Below are positions 26,880 through 35,611 of a stretch of 64,000 nucleotides of DNA, piece after piece. Each line of letters starts with the position of its first letter. Position 1 is the first letter of the stretch. The notes beneath the pieces are model-generated. The model saw only the letters and a list, made by a program, of their open reading frames with translations. It was not told where the DNA came from and did no database searches. The stretch covers positions 62,001-126,000 of the forward strand of contig NZ_AZRW02000009.1 of assembly GCF_000512695.2 (NCBI RefSeq). The letters run 5' to 3'. This DNA comes from Pseudomonas sp. QTF5. Its GTDB lineage: Bacteria > Pseudomonadota > Gammaproteobacteria > Pseudomonadales > Pseudomonadaceae. The position numbers and the translations under genes were made by a program.

Positions 26880-27449
26880 ATGAAGCGGTTACTGATCGTT
26901 CTTTTTGCCGGCCTGGTATTGGCTGGCTGCGCCACTTCTGGCGTAGATTCGTTGGCACCCAAGACCGTCAACACGGTCAACCTCAAGCGTTACCAGGGAA
27001 CCTGGTACGAGTTGGCGCGTCTGCCGATGTATTTCCAGCGCAACTGTGCGCAATCCGAGGCCCATTACACCCTCAAGCCTGATGGCGACATGGCAGTGCT
27101 GAATCGCTGCCTGACGTCGGACTGGCAATGGGAAGAGGCCAGAGGCACGGCTTATCCACAGGTGCCCGGCAAGGCTGACAAGCTGTGGGTCGAGTTCGAT
27201 ACCTGGTTCTCGCGACTGATACCCGGTGTGGCGAAGGGAGAATACTGGGTGTTGTACGTCAGCGATGATTACAAGACCGCGATTGTCGGCGACCCGGGCC
27301 GGCGTCACCTCTGGCTGCTGTCACGGACCCCGACGGTCAATGGTGTAGTGCGCGAAGAACTGCTGAGCAAGGCGCGTCAGCAGGGGTATGACACGACGCG
27401 GCTGATCTGGCGTACGTCGGATACCAAGATGGCGAAGACTTCGAACTGA
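26880..27449 (+). CDS. blc: Outer-membrane lipoprotein Blc (bacterial lipocalin)
   Basis: The 189-residue precursor has lipobox LAGC (Cys17) and the lipocalin signature YQGTWYELARLPMYFQ. The family's WVEFD...GEYWVLYVSDDYKTAIVG and WLLSRTP segments follow. Bacterial lipocalins bind fatty acids or lysophospholipids at the outer membrane and are linked to envelope stress. It is probably co-transcribed with the small lipoprotein upstream. Confidence 0.93.
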   Translation: MKRLLIVLFAGLVLAGCATSGVDSLAPKTVNTVNLKRYQGTWYELARLPMYFQRNCAQSEAHYTLKPDGDMAVLNRCLTSDWQWEEARGTAYPQVPGKADKLWVEFDTWFSRLIPGVAKGEYWVLYVSDDYKTAIVGDPGRRHLWLLSRTPTVNGVVREELLSKARQQGYDTTRLIWRTSDTKMAKTSN

Positions 27450-27468
27450 TTGCCAACGAAAATCAAAT

Positions 27469-27586
27469 GTGGGAGCGGCGGTGCGACGATTCGACTTGCT
27501 CGCGAAAGCGGTCTGTCAGTCAACAATTGTGTTGAAGATGACGGCCCCTTCGCGAGCAAGTCGAATCGTCGCACCGCCGCTCCCAC
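27469..27586. repeat. REP pair, GCGGTGCGACGATTCGACTTG variant
   Basis: The extended arms GTGGGAGCGGCGGTGCGACG and the inverted CGTCGCACCGCCGCTCCCAC are perfect and about 38 bp long on each side. The same variant occurs at 59831-59948. It separates blc from the convergent hutF. Confidence 0.88.
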
Positions 27587-27597
27587 ATTTTTTTGTG

Positions 27598-28962
27598 TCA
27601 GCCCAAGAGATCGCGCAGAACCTGGGTAAAGGCGCGGTTGCTTTCTTCTTCCCCGGCATGCCGCCCATCACGCACAACCCACTGGCCGTTCACCAGCACA
27701 TCCCGCACCTGACGATCACCACCGGCAAACAGCCAACGATTGAGAATTCCGTCGCCACTGGCCGTTGCCAGATACGGATCGTTGCCATCGAGCACCAACC
27801 AATCCGCGCGCTTGCCGACTTCCAGGGCGCCAATCGGCTGCCCCAATGCCTGGGCACCGCCATCCAGCGCGGCGTCGAACAGTGTGCGGCCAACCATCGG
27901 CTGGTCCGCGCCATACAAACGATTACGCCGCTGATCGCGCAGCCGCTGGCCGTATTCCAGCCAGCGCAATTCTTCCACCACGCTTAACGACACATGGCTG
28001 TCGGAACCGATGCCCATGCGCCCGCCCTGCGCCAGGAAGTCCACCGCCGGAAAAATCCCGTCGCCGAGGTTGGCTTCGGTGGTCAGGCACAGGCCGGCGA
28101 TGGCGCGGCTCTTGGCCATGAGCGTGACTTCTTCCGGGTTGGCGTGGGTCGCGTGGACCAGGCACCAGCGCTGATCGACTTCATTGTTTTCGTACAGCCA
28201 TTGCAGCGGACGGCGACCGCTCCAGCTCAGGCAGTCATCGACTTCCTTCTGCTGTTCGGCGATGTGAATGTGTACCGGGCACTGCTTGTCGCTGGCCGCC
28301 AGCACTTCACTGATCTGCTGCGGTGTGACCGCACGCAATGAGTGGAAACACAAACCCAGGGCCTGGGCCGGTTGCTGTGCCAGGATCGGCTGCAAGCGCG
28401 ACTGAAGTTTCAGGTAGTTTTCGGTGCTGTTGATAAAGCGGCGCTGACCTTCGTTCGGGGCTTGGCCACCGAAACCGGAGTGGCTGTAGAGCACTGGCAG
28501 CAGGGTCAAACCAATACCGGCGGAGCTGGCTGCCTGGCTGATGCGTAGCGCCAGTTCGGCCGGGTCCGCGTAAGGCTGGCCGTTGGTGTCGTGGTGTACG
28601 TAGTGAAATTCCGCGACCGAGGTGTAACCGGCCTTGAGCATTTCGATGTACAGCTGACGGGCGATGACGCCGAGTTGATCCGGGCTGATTTTTCCGACGA
28701 GCCGGTACATCAAATCGCGCCAGGTCCAGAAACTGTCGTTCGGATTACCCGCCACTTCCGCTAAACCGGCCATGGCTCGCTGGAAGGCGTGGGAGTGCAA
28801 ATTCGGCATCCCCGGCAGCAGCGGACCGCTCAGCCGCTCGGCGTCATCTGCGTGAGAATCGGCCTGGATATGGGTCAGCACGCCATCGGCGCTGACCTCA
28901 AGACGTACATTGTTGGCCCATCCACTAGGCAGCAGCGCGCGTTCGGCAAAGAAGGCGGACAT
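27598..28962 (-). CDS. hutF: Formimidoylglutamate deiminase
   Basis: The 454-residue amidohydrolase has the metal motif HSH in PNLHSHAFQRAM, HIHIAEQ, LVHATH and GIGSDSHVSLS, which supply the mononuclear zinc site. It converts N-formimino-glutamate to N-formyl-glutamate plus ammonia, the step that commits Pseudomonas to the five-step histidine pathway ending with HutG. It is divergent from hutC, with a HutC-type operator between them. Confidence 0.96.
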   Translation of the reverse strand: MSAFFAERALLPSGWANNVRLEVSADGVLTHIQADSHADDAERLSGPLLPGMPNLHSHAFQRAMAGLAEVAGNPNDSFWTWRDLMYRLVGKISPDQLGVIARQLYIEMLKAGYTSVAEFHYVHHDTNGQPYADPAELALRISQAASSAGIGLTLLPVLYSHSGFGGQAPNEGQRRFINSTENYLKLQSRLQPILAQQPAQALGLCFHSLRAVTPQQISEVLAASDKQCPVHIHIAEQQKEVDDCLSWSGRRPLQWLYENNEVDQRWCLVHATHANPEEVTLMAKSRAIAGLCLTTEANLGDGIFPAVDFLAQGGRMGIGSDSHVSLSVVEELRWLEYGQRLRDQRRNRLYGADQPMVGRTLFDAALDGGAQALGQPIGALEVGKRADWLVLDGNDPYLATASGDGILNRWLFAGGDRQVRDVLVNGQWVVRDGRHAGEEESNRAFTQVLRDLLG

Positions 28963-28988
28963 GGTTCAGCACCCCATCGTGTGTTATT

Positions 28989-29004
28989 TGTATATACATA
29001 TACA
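28989..29004. promoter_or_regulatory. HutC operator between hutF and hutC
   Basis: TGTATATACATATACA contains TGTA-TA-TACA (28989-28998), the TGTA-N2-TACA pattern described for HutC, followed by a second overlapping TA-TACA. It lies in the 107-bp space between the divergent hutF and hutC starts and could repress both. Confidence 0.8.
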
Positions 29005-29069
29005 GACGTTTGCCTGCTCGGTAAACTCCGGCAAGCTAGCAACTCCTACTAATCGAACAAGGATCAACC

Positions 29070-29819
29070 GTGCCGACTCCGCCTGCAGTCTCCCCGTTGG
29101 CCGCACACATGGGCGACAGTCCGGCGCCCTTGTACGCCCGCGTGAAACAGATGATTACCCAGCAGATCGACAGTGGAAACTGGCCGCCGCACTACCGCGT
29201 TCCGTCGGAAAGCGAGTTGGTCAATCAGCTGGGTTTCAGCCGCATGACCATCAACCGCGCCCTGCGCGAGATGACTGCCGATGGCTTGCTGGTGCGTATG
29301 CAAGGCGTCGGAACATTCGTCGCCGAACCGAAAAGTCAGTCTGCCTTGTTTGAAGTGCACAACATCGCCGACGAGATCGCCTCCCGTGGCCATCGTCACA
29401 CCTGCAAGGTGATCACCCTCGAAGAAGAGGCCGCCGGTTCCGAGCGGGCCCTGGCCCTGGACATGCGCGAAGGCCAGAGGGTTTTCCATTCGCTGATCGT
29501 GCATTTCGAAAACGATATTCCAGTGCAAATCGAAGACCGTTTCGTCAACGCACTGGTGGCGCCGGACTACCTCAAGCAAGACTTCACCCTGCAAACGCCT
29601 TACGCCTATCTGAACCAGGTCGCACCGTTGACCGAAGGCGAGCATGTGGTCGAAGCGATTCTTGCCGAACCGTCCGAATGCAAATTGCTGCAGATTGAAA
29701 AGGGCGAACCGTGCCTGCTGATTCGTCGCCGCACCTGGTCCGGCCGTCAGCCAGTGACCGCCGCCCGTTTGATCCACCCCGGTTCCCGTCATCGTCTGGA
29801 AGGACGGTTCCACAAATAA
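29070..29819 (+). CDS. hutC: Histidine utilisation repressor HutC
   Basis: The 249-residue GntR/HutC-family regulator starts at GTG. It has an N-terminal winged helix (about 20-85, with VPSESELVNQLGFSRMTINRAL as the recognition segment) and a UTRA ligand domain (about 105-245). Urocanate normally relieves its repression of hut genes. HutC-type sites occur upstream of hutF/hutC and hutU in this window. Confidence 0.96.
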   Translation: MPTPPAVSPLAAHMGDSPAPLYARVKQMITQQIDSGNWPPHYRVPSESELVNQLGFSRMTINRALREMTADGLLVRMQGVGTFVAEPKSQSALFEVHNIADEIASRGHRHTCKVITLEEEAAGSERALALDMREGQRVFHSLIVHFENDIPVQIEDRFVNALVAPDYLKQDFTLQTPYAYLNQVAPLTEGEHVVEAILAEPSECKLLQIEKGEPCLLIRRRTWSGRQPVTAARLIHPGSRHRLEGRFHK

Positions 29820-29842
29820 AGAGCCATAAATAAAGAGCCCTA

Positions 29843-30415
29843 ATGAGCCAGTTGAAAGTTTTACGCGCGGCCGATTACCCGCGCATGCCGTGGAAAAACG
29901 GCGGCGGCAGTACCGAAGAAATCACCCGCGATACTGGTGTAGGCCTTGATGGTTTTGGCTGGCGCCTGTCGATTGCCGACATCGGTGAGTCGGGCGGATT
30001 TTCCATCTTTGCCGGCTATGAGCGGGTGATCACTGTGCTGCAAGGCGAGGGCATGACCTTGCGCATCGATGGTCAGGACACACGACCGTTGTTACCGCTG
30101 GACCCGTTTGCTTTCAGTGGCGAGAGTCATGTGTCCTGCACATTGCTCGGTGGCTCGATTCGCGACTTCAACCTGATTTATGCGCCGGACCGTTACCACG
30201 CGCGGTTGCAGTGGCTGGAGGGCGAGCAGCGGTTTTTCAGCTCGGCCGGCACCGTGTTGGTGTTCAGTGTGGCTGAACAGCTTGAAGTGACGGTGGGTAA
30301 CAACGCCTCTCAGCTAGGGCGCCATGATTGCCTGCAGCTGGACGGTAACGTTGGCCTGCTGGATATCTCCATCAAGGGTCAGTGCTGTGTGATCGAGCTG
30401 ATCGCACGCGGTTAA
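29843..30415 (+). CDS. hutD: HutD, cupin-fold modulator of hut expression
   Basis: The 190-residue protein has the HutD hallmarks: an N-terminal MPWKNGGGSTEEITR, WRLSIADIGESGGFS and DFNLIYAPDRYHARLQ. The family is a bicupin-like fold. In P. fluorescens it has been proposed to set an upper limit on hut activity, perhaps by binding a pathway intermediate. It follows hutC after 23 bases and is probably in a hutCD operon. Confidence 0.93.
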   Translation: MSQLKVLRAADYPRMPWKNGGGSTEEITRDTGVGLDGFGWRLSIADIGESGGFSIFAGYERVITVLQGEGMTLRIDGQDTRPLLPLDPFAFSGESHVSCTLLGGSIRDFNLIYAPDRYHARLQWLEGEQRFFSSAGTVLVFSVAEQLEVTVGNNASQLGRHDCLQLDGNVGLLDISIKGQCCVIELIARG

Positions 30416-30417
30416 CT

Positions 30418-30548
30418 GTGGCGAGGGAGCTTGCTCCCGCTGGGCTGCGCAGCAGTCGTCAATGCAGTATCCCGGTTCTTCTGACACACCACTTGCTCCG
30501 GTTTTTGGGTCTGCTTCGCAGCCCAGCGGGAGCAAGCTCCCTCGCCAC
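30418..30548. repeat. REP pair of the GTGGCGAGGGAGCTTGCTCCCGC family
   Basis: GTGGCGAGGGAGCTTGCTCC and its inverted copy GGAGCAAGCTCCCTCGCCAC flank about 80 bp. Inside, CTGGGCTGCGCAGCAG and TGCTTCGCAGCCCAG are further inverted arms. This family is distinct from the GCGGGCTTGCTCGCGA type. It fills the first part of the 497-bp hutD-hutU gap. Confidence 0.85.
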
Positions 30549-30578
30549 AAAAGCAGTAGCCCATACCGTTTCCCATTG

Positions 30579-30634
30579 CGCACCACTTTGTTACCGAACG
30601 CCCCAGCGTGGCGCAAAACCACGTTCAAGTAACA
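30579..30634 (+). promoter_or_regulatory. Possible enhancer region of hutU
   Basis: TGTTAC (30589-30594) and GTAACA (30629-30634) are inverted arms 40 bp apart, resembling the half-sites reported for CbrB. The first arm overlaps CGCACCACTTTGTTACC (30579-30595), a 10-of-14 match to the NtrC box. The region lies about 255-300 bp upstream of the predicted hutU start. These are motif resemblances only. Confidence 0.35.
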
Positions 30635-30765
30635 GCTGTCCTTCCCCGCGAAAATCCCCCCAAAAAATTTCATCTTCCTCAAGGCCCTTGATCTACAGCC
30701 TTTCCAGCCCTTTCAAAAATTTTGTTGAATGCTCATCCAGCAAGTTGGCCGCTTGATTGCATATG

Positions 30766-30779
30766 CTTGTATGTACAAG
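30766..30779 (+). promoter_or_regulatory. HutC operator upstream of hutU
   Basis: CTTGTATGTACAAG is a near-perfect palindrome containing TGTA-TG-TACA. It lies about 85 bp upstream of the sigma-54 promoter, between that promoter and the candidate enhancer, so bound HutC could interfere with activator contact. Confidence 0.8.
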
Positions 30780-30860
30780 TAAAGACGTATGCGTATGAGT
30801 CGATTCGAGACTCCTCGCAGCGTCCACTGATTCGCTTGTGGCGCTTTGACGCGCACAGGC

Positions 30861-30875
30861 TGGCTTGCCCATTGC
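30861..30875 (+). promoter_or_regulatory. Sigma-54 promoter of hutU
   Basis: TGGCTTGCCCATTGC has -24 GG and -12 GC 10 bases apart and a good TTGC. The predicted start is near 30887, 27 bases before the GTG of hutU. Sigma-54 dependence of hut genes is known in P. fluorescens. Confidence 0.75.
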
Positions 30876-30913
30876 CAGGGCTGGTTTGAATTGATCGCTG
30901 AGGAGTCTTTTTC

Positions 30914-32602
30914 GTGACTGACAATACCCAGAAACCTACTAAATACCGCAATGTCGAAATCCGTGCTGCTCGCGGTAACAAGCTGACCGCCAAGAGCTGG
31001 CTGACTGAAGCGCCGCTGCGCATGCTGATGAACAACCTCGACCCGGAAGTCGCCGAGAACCCTAAAGAGCTGGTGGTTTACGGTGGTATCGGTCGTGCGG
31101 CACGTAACTGGGAATGCTACGACAAGATCGTCGAAAGCCTGACCAACCTGAACGACGACGAGACCCTGCTGGTGCAATCCGGCAAGCCGGTCGGCGTGTT
31201 CAAGACCCACAGCAATGCCCCGCGCGTGCTGATCGCCAACTCCAACCTGGTGCCGCACTGGGCGAGCTGGGAACACTTCAACGAACTCGACGCCAAAGGC
31301 CTGGCCATGTACGGCCAGATGACCGCTGGTAGCTGGATCTACATCGGCAGCCAGGGCATCGTCCAGGGCACCTACGAAACCTTCGTCGAGGCCGGTCGCC
31401 AACACTATAACGATGACCTGAAAGGTCGTTGGGTCCTGACTGCAGGCCTCGGCGGCATGGGCGGCGCTCAACCATTGGCCGCAACCCTGGCCGGCGCTTG
31501 CTCGCTGAACATCGAATGCCAGCAGGTCAGCATCGATTTCCGCCTGAACAGCCGCTATGTCGATGAGCAAGCCACCGACCTCGACGACGCGCTGGCCCGC
31601 ATCGCCAAATACACCAAAGAAGGCAAAGCGATTTCCATCGCCCTGCTGGGCAACGCAGCTGAAATTCTGCCTGAACTGGTCAAGCGTGGCGTGCGCCCGG
31701 ACATGGTCACCGACCAGACCAGCGCCCACGACCCGCTCAACGGCTACCTGCCGGCCGGCTGGACCTGGGAAGAGTACCGCGCTCGCGCCAAGACCGAGCC
31801 TGCTGCCGTGGTCAAAGCCGCCAAGCAGTCCATGGCCGTGCACGTTAAAGCGATGCTCGACTTCCAGAAAATGGGTATTCCGACCTTCGACTACGGCAAC
31901 AACATCCGTCAGATGGCTCAGGAAGAAGGCGTTGAAAACGCGTTCGACTTCCCGGGTTTCGTACCGGCTTACATCCGTCCGCTGTTCTGCCGTGGCATCG
32001 GCCCGTTCCGTTGGGCTGCGCTGTCGGGCGATCCGCAGGACATCTACAAGACCGACGCCAAAGTAAAAGAACTGATCCCGGACGATGCCCACCTGCACAA
32101 CTGGCTGGACATGGCTCGCGAGCGCATCAGCTTCCAGGGTCTGCCGGCACGTATCTGCTGGGTTGGCCTGGGCCTGCGCGCCAAGCTCGGTCTGGCCTTC
32201 AACGAGATGGTTCGCAGCGGTGAATTGTCCGCACCGATCGTAATTGGTCGCGATCACCTGGACTCCGGCTCGGTATCCAGCCCGAACCGCGAAACCGAAT
32301 CGATGCAGGACGGCTCCGACGCCGTGTCCGACTGGCCACTGCTCAACGCTCTGCTCAACACCGCGAGCGGCGCGACCTGGGTTTCCCTGCACCACGGCGG
32401 CGGCGTCGGCATGGGCTTCTCCCAGCACTCGGGCATGGTGATTGTCTGCGACGGTACTGACGAAGCGGCCGAGCGTATCGCCCGCGTGCTGCACAACGAC
32501 CCGGCCACCGGTGTCATGCGTCACGCCGATGCGGGTTACCAGATCGCAATCGACTGCGCCAAGGAACAAGGGCTGAACCTGCCGATGATTACCGGCAAGT
32601 AA
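30914..32602 (+). CDS. hutU: Urocanate hydratase
   Basis: The 562-residue enzyme starts at GTG after GAGGAG. It has the urocanase NAD-binding and active-site features, including [15 protein letters not shown] (near residue 180) and the motif FDYGNNIR followed by [19 protein letters not shown] with the conserved Cys. It hydrates urocanate to imidazolonepropionate with tightly bound NAD. It is the first gene of the long hut transcript and lies directly behind the sigma-54 promoter. Confidence 0.98.
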   Translation: MTDNTQKPTKYRNVEIRAARGNKLTAKSWLTEAPLRMLMNNLDPEVAENPKELVVYGGIGRAARNWECYDKIVESLTNLNDDETLLVQSGKPVGVFKTHSNAPRVLIANSNLVPHWASWEHFNELDAKGLAMYGQMTAGSWIYIGSQGIVQGTYETFVEAGRQHYNDDLKGRWVLTAGLGGMGGAQPLAATLAGACSLNIECQQVSIDFRLNSRYVDEQATDLDDALARIAKYTKEGKAISIALLGNAAEILPELVKRGVRPDMVTDQTSAHDPLNGYLPAGWTWEEYRARAKTEPAAVVKAAKQSMAVHVKAMLDFQKMGIPTFDYGNNIRQMAQEEGVENAFDFPGFVPAYIRPLFCRGIGPFRWAALSGDPQDIYKTDAKVKELIPDDAHLHNWLDMARERISFQGLPARICWVGLGLRAKLGLAFNEMVRSGELSAPIVIGRDHLDSGSVSSPNRETESMQDGSDAVSDWPLLNALLNTASGATWVSLHHGGGVGMGFSQHSGMVIVCDGTDEAAERIARVLHNDPATGVMRHADAGYQIAIDCAKEQGLNLPMITGK

Positions 32603-32613
32603 TACCGAGCCCT

Positions 32614-32635
32614 GTGGGAGCAAGCCCGCTCCCAC
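32614..32635. repeat. Single short REP palindrome
   Basis: GTGGGAGCAAGCCCGCTCCCAC is one compact arm pair, a REP doublet that has collapsed to its ends. It sits 11 bases past the hutU stop and could attenuate transcription into hutX. Confidence 0.7.
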
Positions 32636-32723
32636 AAAAGAGCCGTGTTCAAGCAGGACGTTGATTCGGGCTGGAGGCCCTCTTGACTGCCGTAAGCCCA
32701 ATCATGATTAGGAGCGTCAAACA

Positions 32724-33692
32724 ATGAAATCGAACAAGACCCTGCTGACCACATTGCTTTCCATGGGCCTGCTGGCCAGTGCTGGCGCCACTCAGGCGGC
32801 TGGCTGGTGCGAATCGGGCAAACCGGTGAAATTCGCCGGCCTGAACTGGGAAAGCGGCATGCTGCTGACCGACGTGATGCAAATCGTCTTGGAGAAAGGC
32901 TACGACTGCAAGACCGACAGCCTGCCAGGCAACTCCATCACCATGGAAAACGCCCTGAGCAGCAACGACATTCAAGTGTTTGCCGAAGAGTGGGTCGGGC
33001 GTAGCGAGGTCTGGAACAAGGCCGAGAAGGCCGGCAAAGTCGTCGGCGTCGGCGCTCCGGTTGTTGGTGCCATCGAAGGCTGGTATGTGCCGCGTTACGT
33101 GATCGAAGGCGATGCCAAGCGCAAGCTGGAGCCAAAAGCCCCGGACCTGAAAGCGATCGCCGATCTGGGCAAATACGCTGCCGTGTTCAAGGATCAGGAA
33201 GAGCCATCCAAGGGCCGTTTCTACAACTGCCCGGCCGGCTGGACCTGTGAGCTGGATAACAGCGAAATGCTCAAATCCTATGGCCTGGAAAGCACCTACA
33301 CCAACTTCCGTCCGGGCACCGGTCCGGCGCTGGATGCCGCGGTGCTGTCGAGCTACAAACGTGGCGAGCCGATCCTGTTCTACTACTGGTCGCCAACCCC
33401 GCTGATGGGCCAGGTCGACCTGGTCAAACTCGAAGAGAAACCAGGCGTGAACAAGGAAGTGACCATCAAGGTCGGCCTGTCCAAGACCTTCCACGAGCAA
33501 GCCCCGGAACTGGTGGCCGTGCTGGAAAAGGTCAACCTGCCGATCGACCTGCTGAATCAGAACCTCGGGCGCATGGCCAAAGAGCGGATCGAATCGCCAA
33601 AACTGGCGAAGATCTTCTTGAAGGAACATCCTGAAGTCTGGCACGCATGGGTGAGCGAAGACGCAGCCAAAAAGATCGACGCGGCCTTGTAG
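32724..33692 (+). CDS. hutX: ABC importer substrate-binding protein HutX
   Basis: The 322-residue precursor has a signal peptide (LLTTLLSMGLLASAGATQAAG) and an OpuAC/ProX-type domain with PVKFAGLNWESGMLLTDV, PGNSITMENALSSNDIQVFAEEW and PILFYYWSPTPLMG. By sequence alone it would be called a glycine-betaine binder. Its place between hutU and hutH, followed by matching permease and ATPase genes, points to histidine, as for HutX of rhizobia. Two Cys residues (CPAGWTC) may form a disulfide. Confidence 0.88.
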   Translation: MKSNKTLLTTLLSMGLLASAGATQAAGWCESGKPVKFAGLNWESGMLLTDVMQIVLEKGYDCKTDSLPGNSITMENALSSNDIQVFAEEWVGRSEVWNKAEKAGKVVGVGAPVVGAIEGWYVPRYVIEGDAKRKLEPKAPDLKAIADLGKYAAVFKDQEEPSKGRFYNCPAGWTCELDNSEMLKSYGLESTYTNFRPGTGPALDAAVLSSYKRGEPILFYYWSPTPLMGQVDLVKLEEKPGVNKEVTIKVGLSKTFHEQAPELVAVLEKVNLPIDLLNQNLGRMAKERIESPKLAKIFLKEHPEVWHAWVSEDAAKKIDAAL

Positions 33693-33763
33693 GTCGAGTG
33701 TCTCCGACTGTCGCCAACGGCAGTCGGATGCTTGATCGCAACCCCTTGATTGAGAGTCTTTTT

Positions 33764-34615
33764 ATGTTTCCCGAAAGCTTTACCTTTTCCATCGCCGACT
33801 GGGTCAACAGTTGGGTCGATTCGCTGGTCACCAACTACGGCGATGTGTTCCGCAGCATCTCCGACACCCTGTTGTGGGCCATCGTCAATCTCGAAGGGCT
33901 GCTGCGTGCGGCGCCCTGGTGGCTGATGCTGGCGATCGTGGCGGGCGTTGCCTGGCACGCGACCCGAAAAGTCGTGACCACGTCGGTCATCGTCGGTCTG
34001 CTGTTCCTGGTGGGGGCGGTCGGCCTCTGGGACAAGCTGATGCAGACCCTGGCGTTGATGATGGTGGCGACGGTCATTTCGGTGTTGATCGGCATTCCGC
34101 TGGGCATTCTTTCGGCACGCAGCAATCGCCTGCGTTCGGTGCTGATGCCGCTGCTGGACATCATGCAGACGATGCCGAGTTTCGTGTACCTGATCCCGGT
34201 ATTGATGCTGTTCGGCCTGGGCAAGGTCCCGGCGATTTTCGCCACGGTGATCTACGCCGCGCCGCCGCTGATCCGCCTGACCGATCTGGGTATTCGTCAG
34301 GTCGACGGTGAAGTGATGGAAGCGATCAACGCCTTCGGCGCCAATCGCTGGCAACAACTGTTTGGCGTGCAACTGCCGCTGGCCCTGCCGAGCATCATGG
34401 CCGGGATCAACCAGACCACCATGATGGCCCTGTCGATGGTGGTCATCGCCTCGATGATCGGTGCCCGTGGCTTGGGTGAAGATGTGTTGGTGGGGATTCA
34501 GACCCTCAACGTCGGACGTGGGCTTGAGGCCGGTCTGGCGATCGTGATTCTGGCAGTGGTCATCGACCGCATTACTCAGGCGTATGGTCGGCCACGGCAT
34601 GAGGTGAGCAAATGA
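33764..34615 (+). CDS. hutW: ABC importer permease HutW
   Basis: The 283-residue inner-membrane protein has about six helices and the binding-protein-dependent transport loop EAINAFGANRWQQLFGVQLPLALPSIMAG. It resembles ProW/OpuAB permeases. The open frame begins within the end of hutX, but MFPESFTFSIADWVNSWVD follows GAGAG and matches the family start. It overlaps hutV by 4 bases. Confidence 0.9.
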   Translation: MFPESFTFSIADWVNSWVDSLVTNYGDVFRSISDTLLWAIVNLEGLLRAAPWWLMLAIVAGVAWHATRKVVTTSVIVGLLFLVGAVGLWDKLMQTLALMMVATVISVLIGIPLGILSARSNRLRSVLMPLLDIMQTMPSFVYLIPVLMLFGLGKVPAIFATVIYAAPPLIRLTDLGIRQVDGEVMEAINAFGANRWQQLFGVQLPLALPSIMAGINQTTMMALSMVVIASMIGARGLGEDVLVGIQTLNVGRGLEAGLAIVILAVVIDRITQAYGRPRHEVSK

Positions 34616-35442
34616 GCAACGAAGCCATCAGCAAGATCGAAGTCAAAAACGTCTTCAAGATTTTCGGCAGCCGTTCCAAGGATGCGCTGGGCATGATTGG
34701 CCAGGGCAAAACCAAAGACCAGGTATTGGCCGAAACCGGCTGCGTGGTCGGCGTGAACGACCTGTCGCTGAGCATCGGCACCGGCGAGATCTTCGTGATC
34801 ATGGGCCTGTCGGGTTCCGGCAAGTCGACCCTGGTGCGCCACTTCAATCGCCTGATCGACCCCACCAGCGGCGCGATCCTGGTGGACGGCGTGGACATCC
34901 TGCAATACGACATGGAAGCCCTGCGCGAATTTCGCCGGCACAAGATCAGCATGGTGTTCCAGAGCTTCGGCCTCCTGCCGCACAAGACAGTGCTGGATAA
35001 CGTCGCCTACGGCCTGAAAGTGCGTGGCGAGAGCAAGCAGATGTGCGCCGAGCGCGCGCTGCACTGGATCAACACCGTGGGCCTCAAGGGCTACGAAAAC
35101 AAATACCCGCATCAGCTTTCCGGCGGTATGCGCCAGCGTGTGGGCCTGGCTCGCGCCTTGGCGGCGGACACCGACATCATCCTGATGGACGAAGCCTTCA
35201 GCGCCCTCGACCCGCTGATCCGCGCCGAAATGCAGGACCAGTTGCTGGAACTGCAAAAGACCCTGCACAAGACCATCGTCTTCATTACCCACGACCTCGA
35301 CGAAGCCGTGCGCATCGGCAACCGCATCGCGATCCTCAAGGATGGCCGACTGATTCAGGTCGGCACGCCACGAGAGATCCTGCATTCGCCGGCGGATGAG
35401 TATGTGGACCGGTTTGTACAGCGGCGGGCTGCGGTGGTTTAA
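34612..35442 (+). CDS. hutV: ABC importer ATPase HutV
   Basis: The 276-residue ATPase has Walker A GLSGSGKST, the signature LSGGMRQRVGLARAL, Walker B IILMDEAFSALDP and the switch FITHDLDEA. It is of the ProV/OpuAA type but lacks the C-terminal CBS domains of many ProV proteins, ending soon after DRFVQRRAAVV. It powers uptake with HutX and HutW. Confidence 0.92.
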   Translation: MSNEAISKIEVKNVFKIFGSRSKDALGMIGQGKTKDQVLAETGCVVGVNDLSLSIGTGEIFVIMGLSGSGKSTLVRHFNRLIDPTSGAILVDGVDILQYDMEALREFRRHKISMVFQSFGLLPHKTVLDNVAYGLKVRGESKQMCAERALHWINTVGLKGYENKYPHQLSGGMRQRVGLARALAADTDIILMDEAFSALDPLIRAEMQDQLLELQKTLHKTIVFITHDLDEAVRIGNRIAILKDGRLIQVGTPREILHSPADEYVDRFVQRRAAVV

Positions 35443-35465
35443 AGGTTTGCGGTGTCTGTGCTGGC

Positions 35466-35564
35466 CTCTTCGCGAGCAAGCCCGCTCCCACATTAGATCG
35501 GTGTTGAACACCAATTTTGGATACATCAGAAATCCAATGTGGGAGCGGGCTTGCTCGCGAAGGC
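35466..35564. repeat. REP pair, tail-to-tail
   Basis: TTCGCGAGCAAGCCCGCTCC and the inverted GGAGCGGGCTTGCTCGCGAA flank about 45 bp. It lies between hutV and the histidase-like gene within the hut operon. Confidence 0.85.
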
Positions 35565-35611
35565 GTCGGCAAAGCTGCATCAATATTCAGGTTGTACGCA
35601 TGAGGTCAAAG

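Noticed and set aside
30713..32701. A 662-codon open frame antisense to hutU
   Set aside because: No ribosome-binding site or recognisable domain; hutU on the plus strand is full length with conserved motifs.
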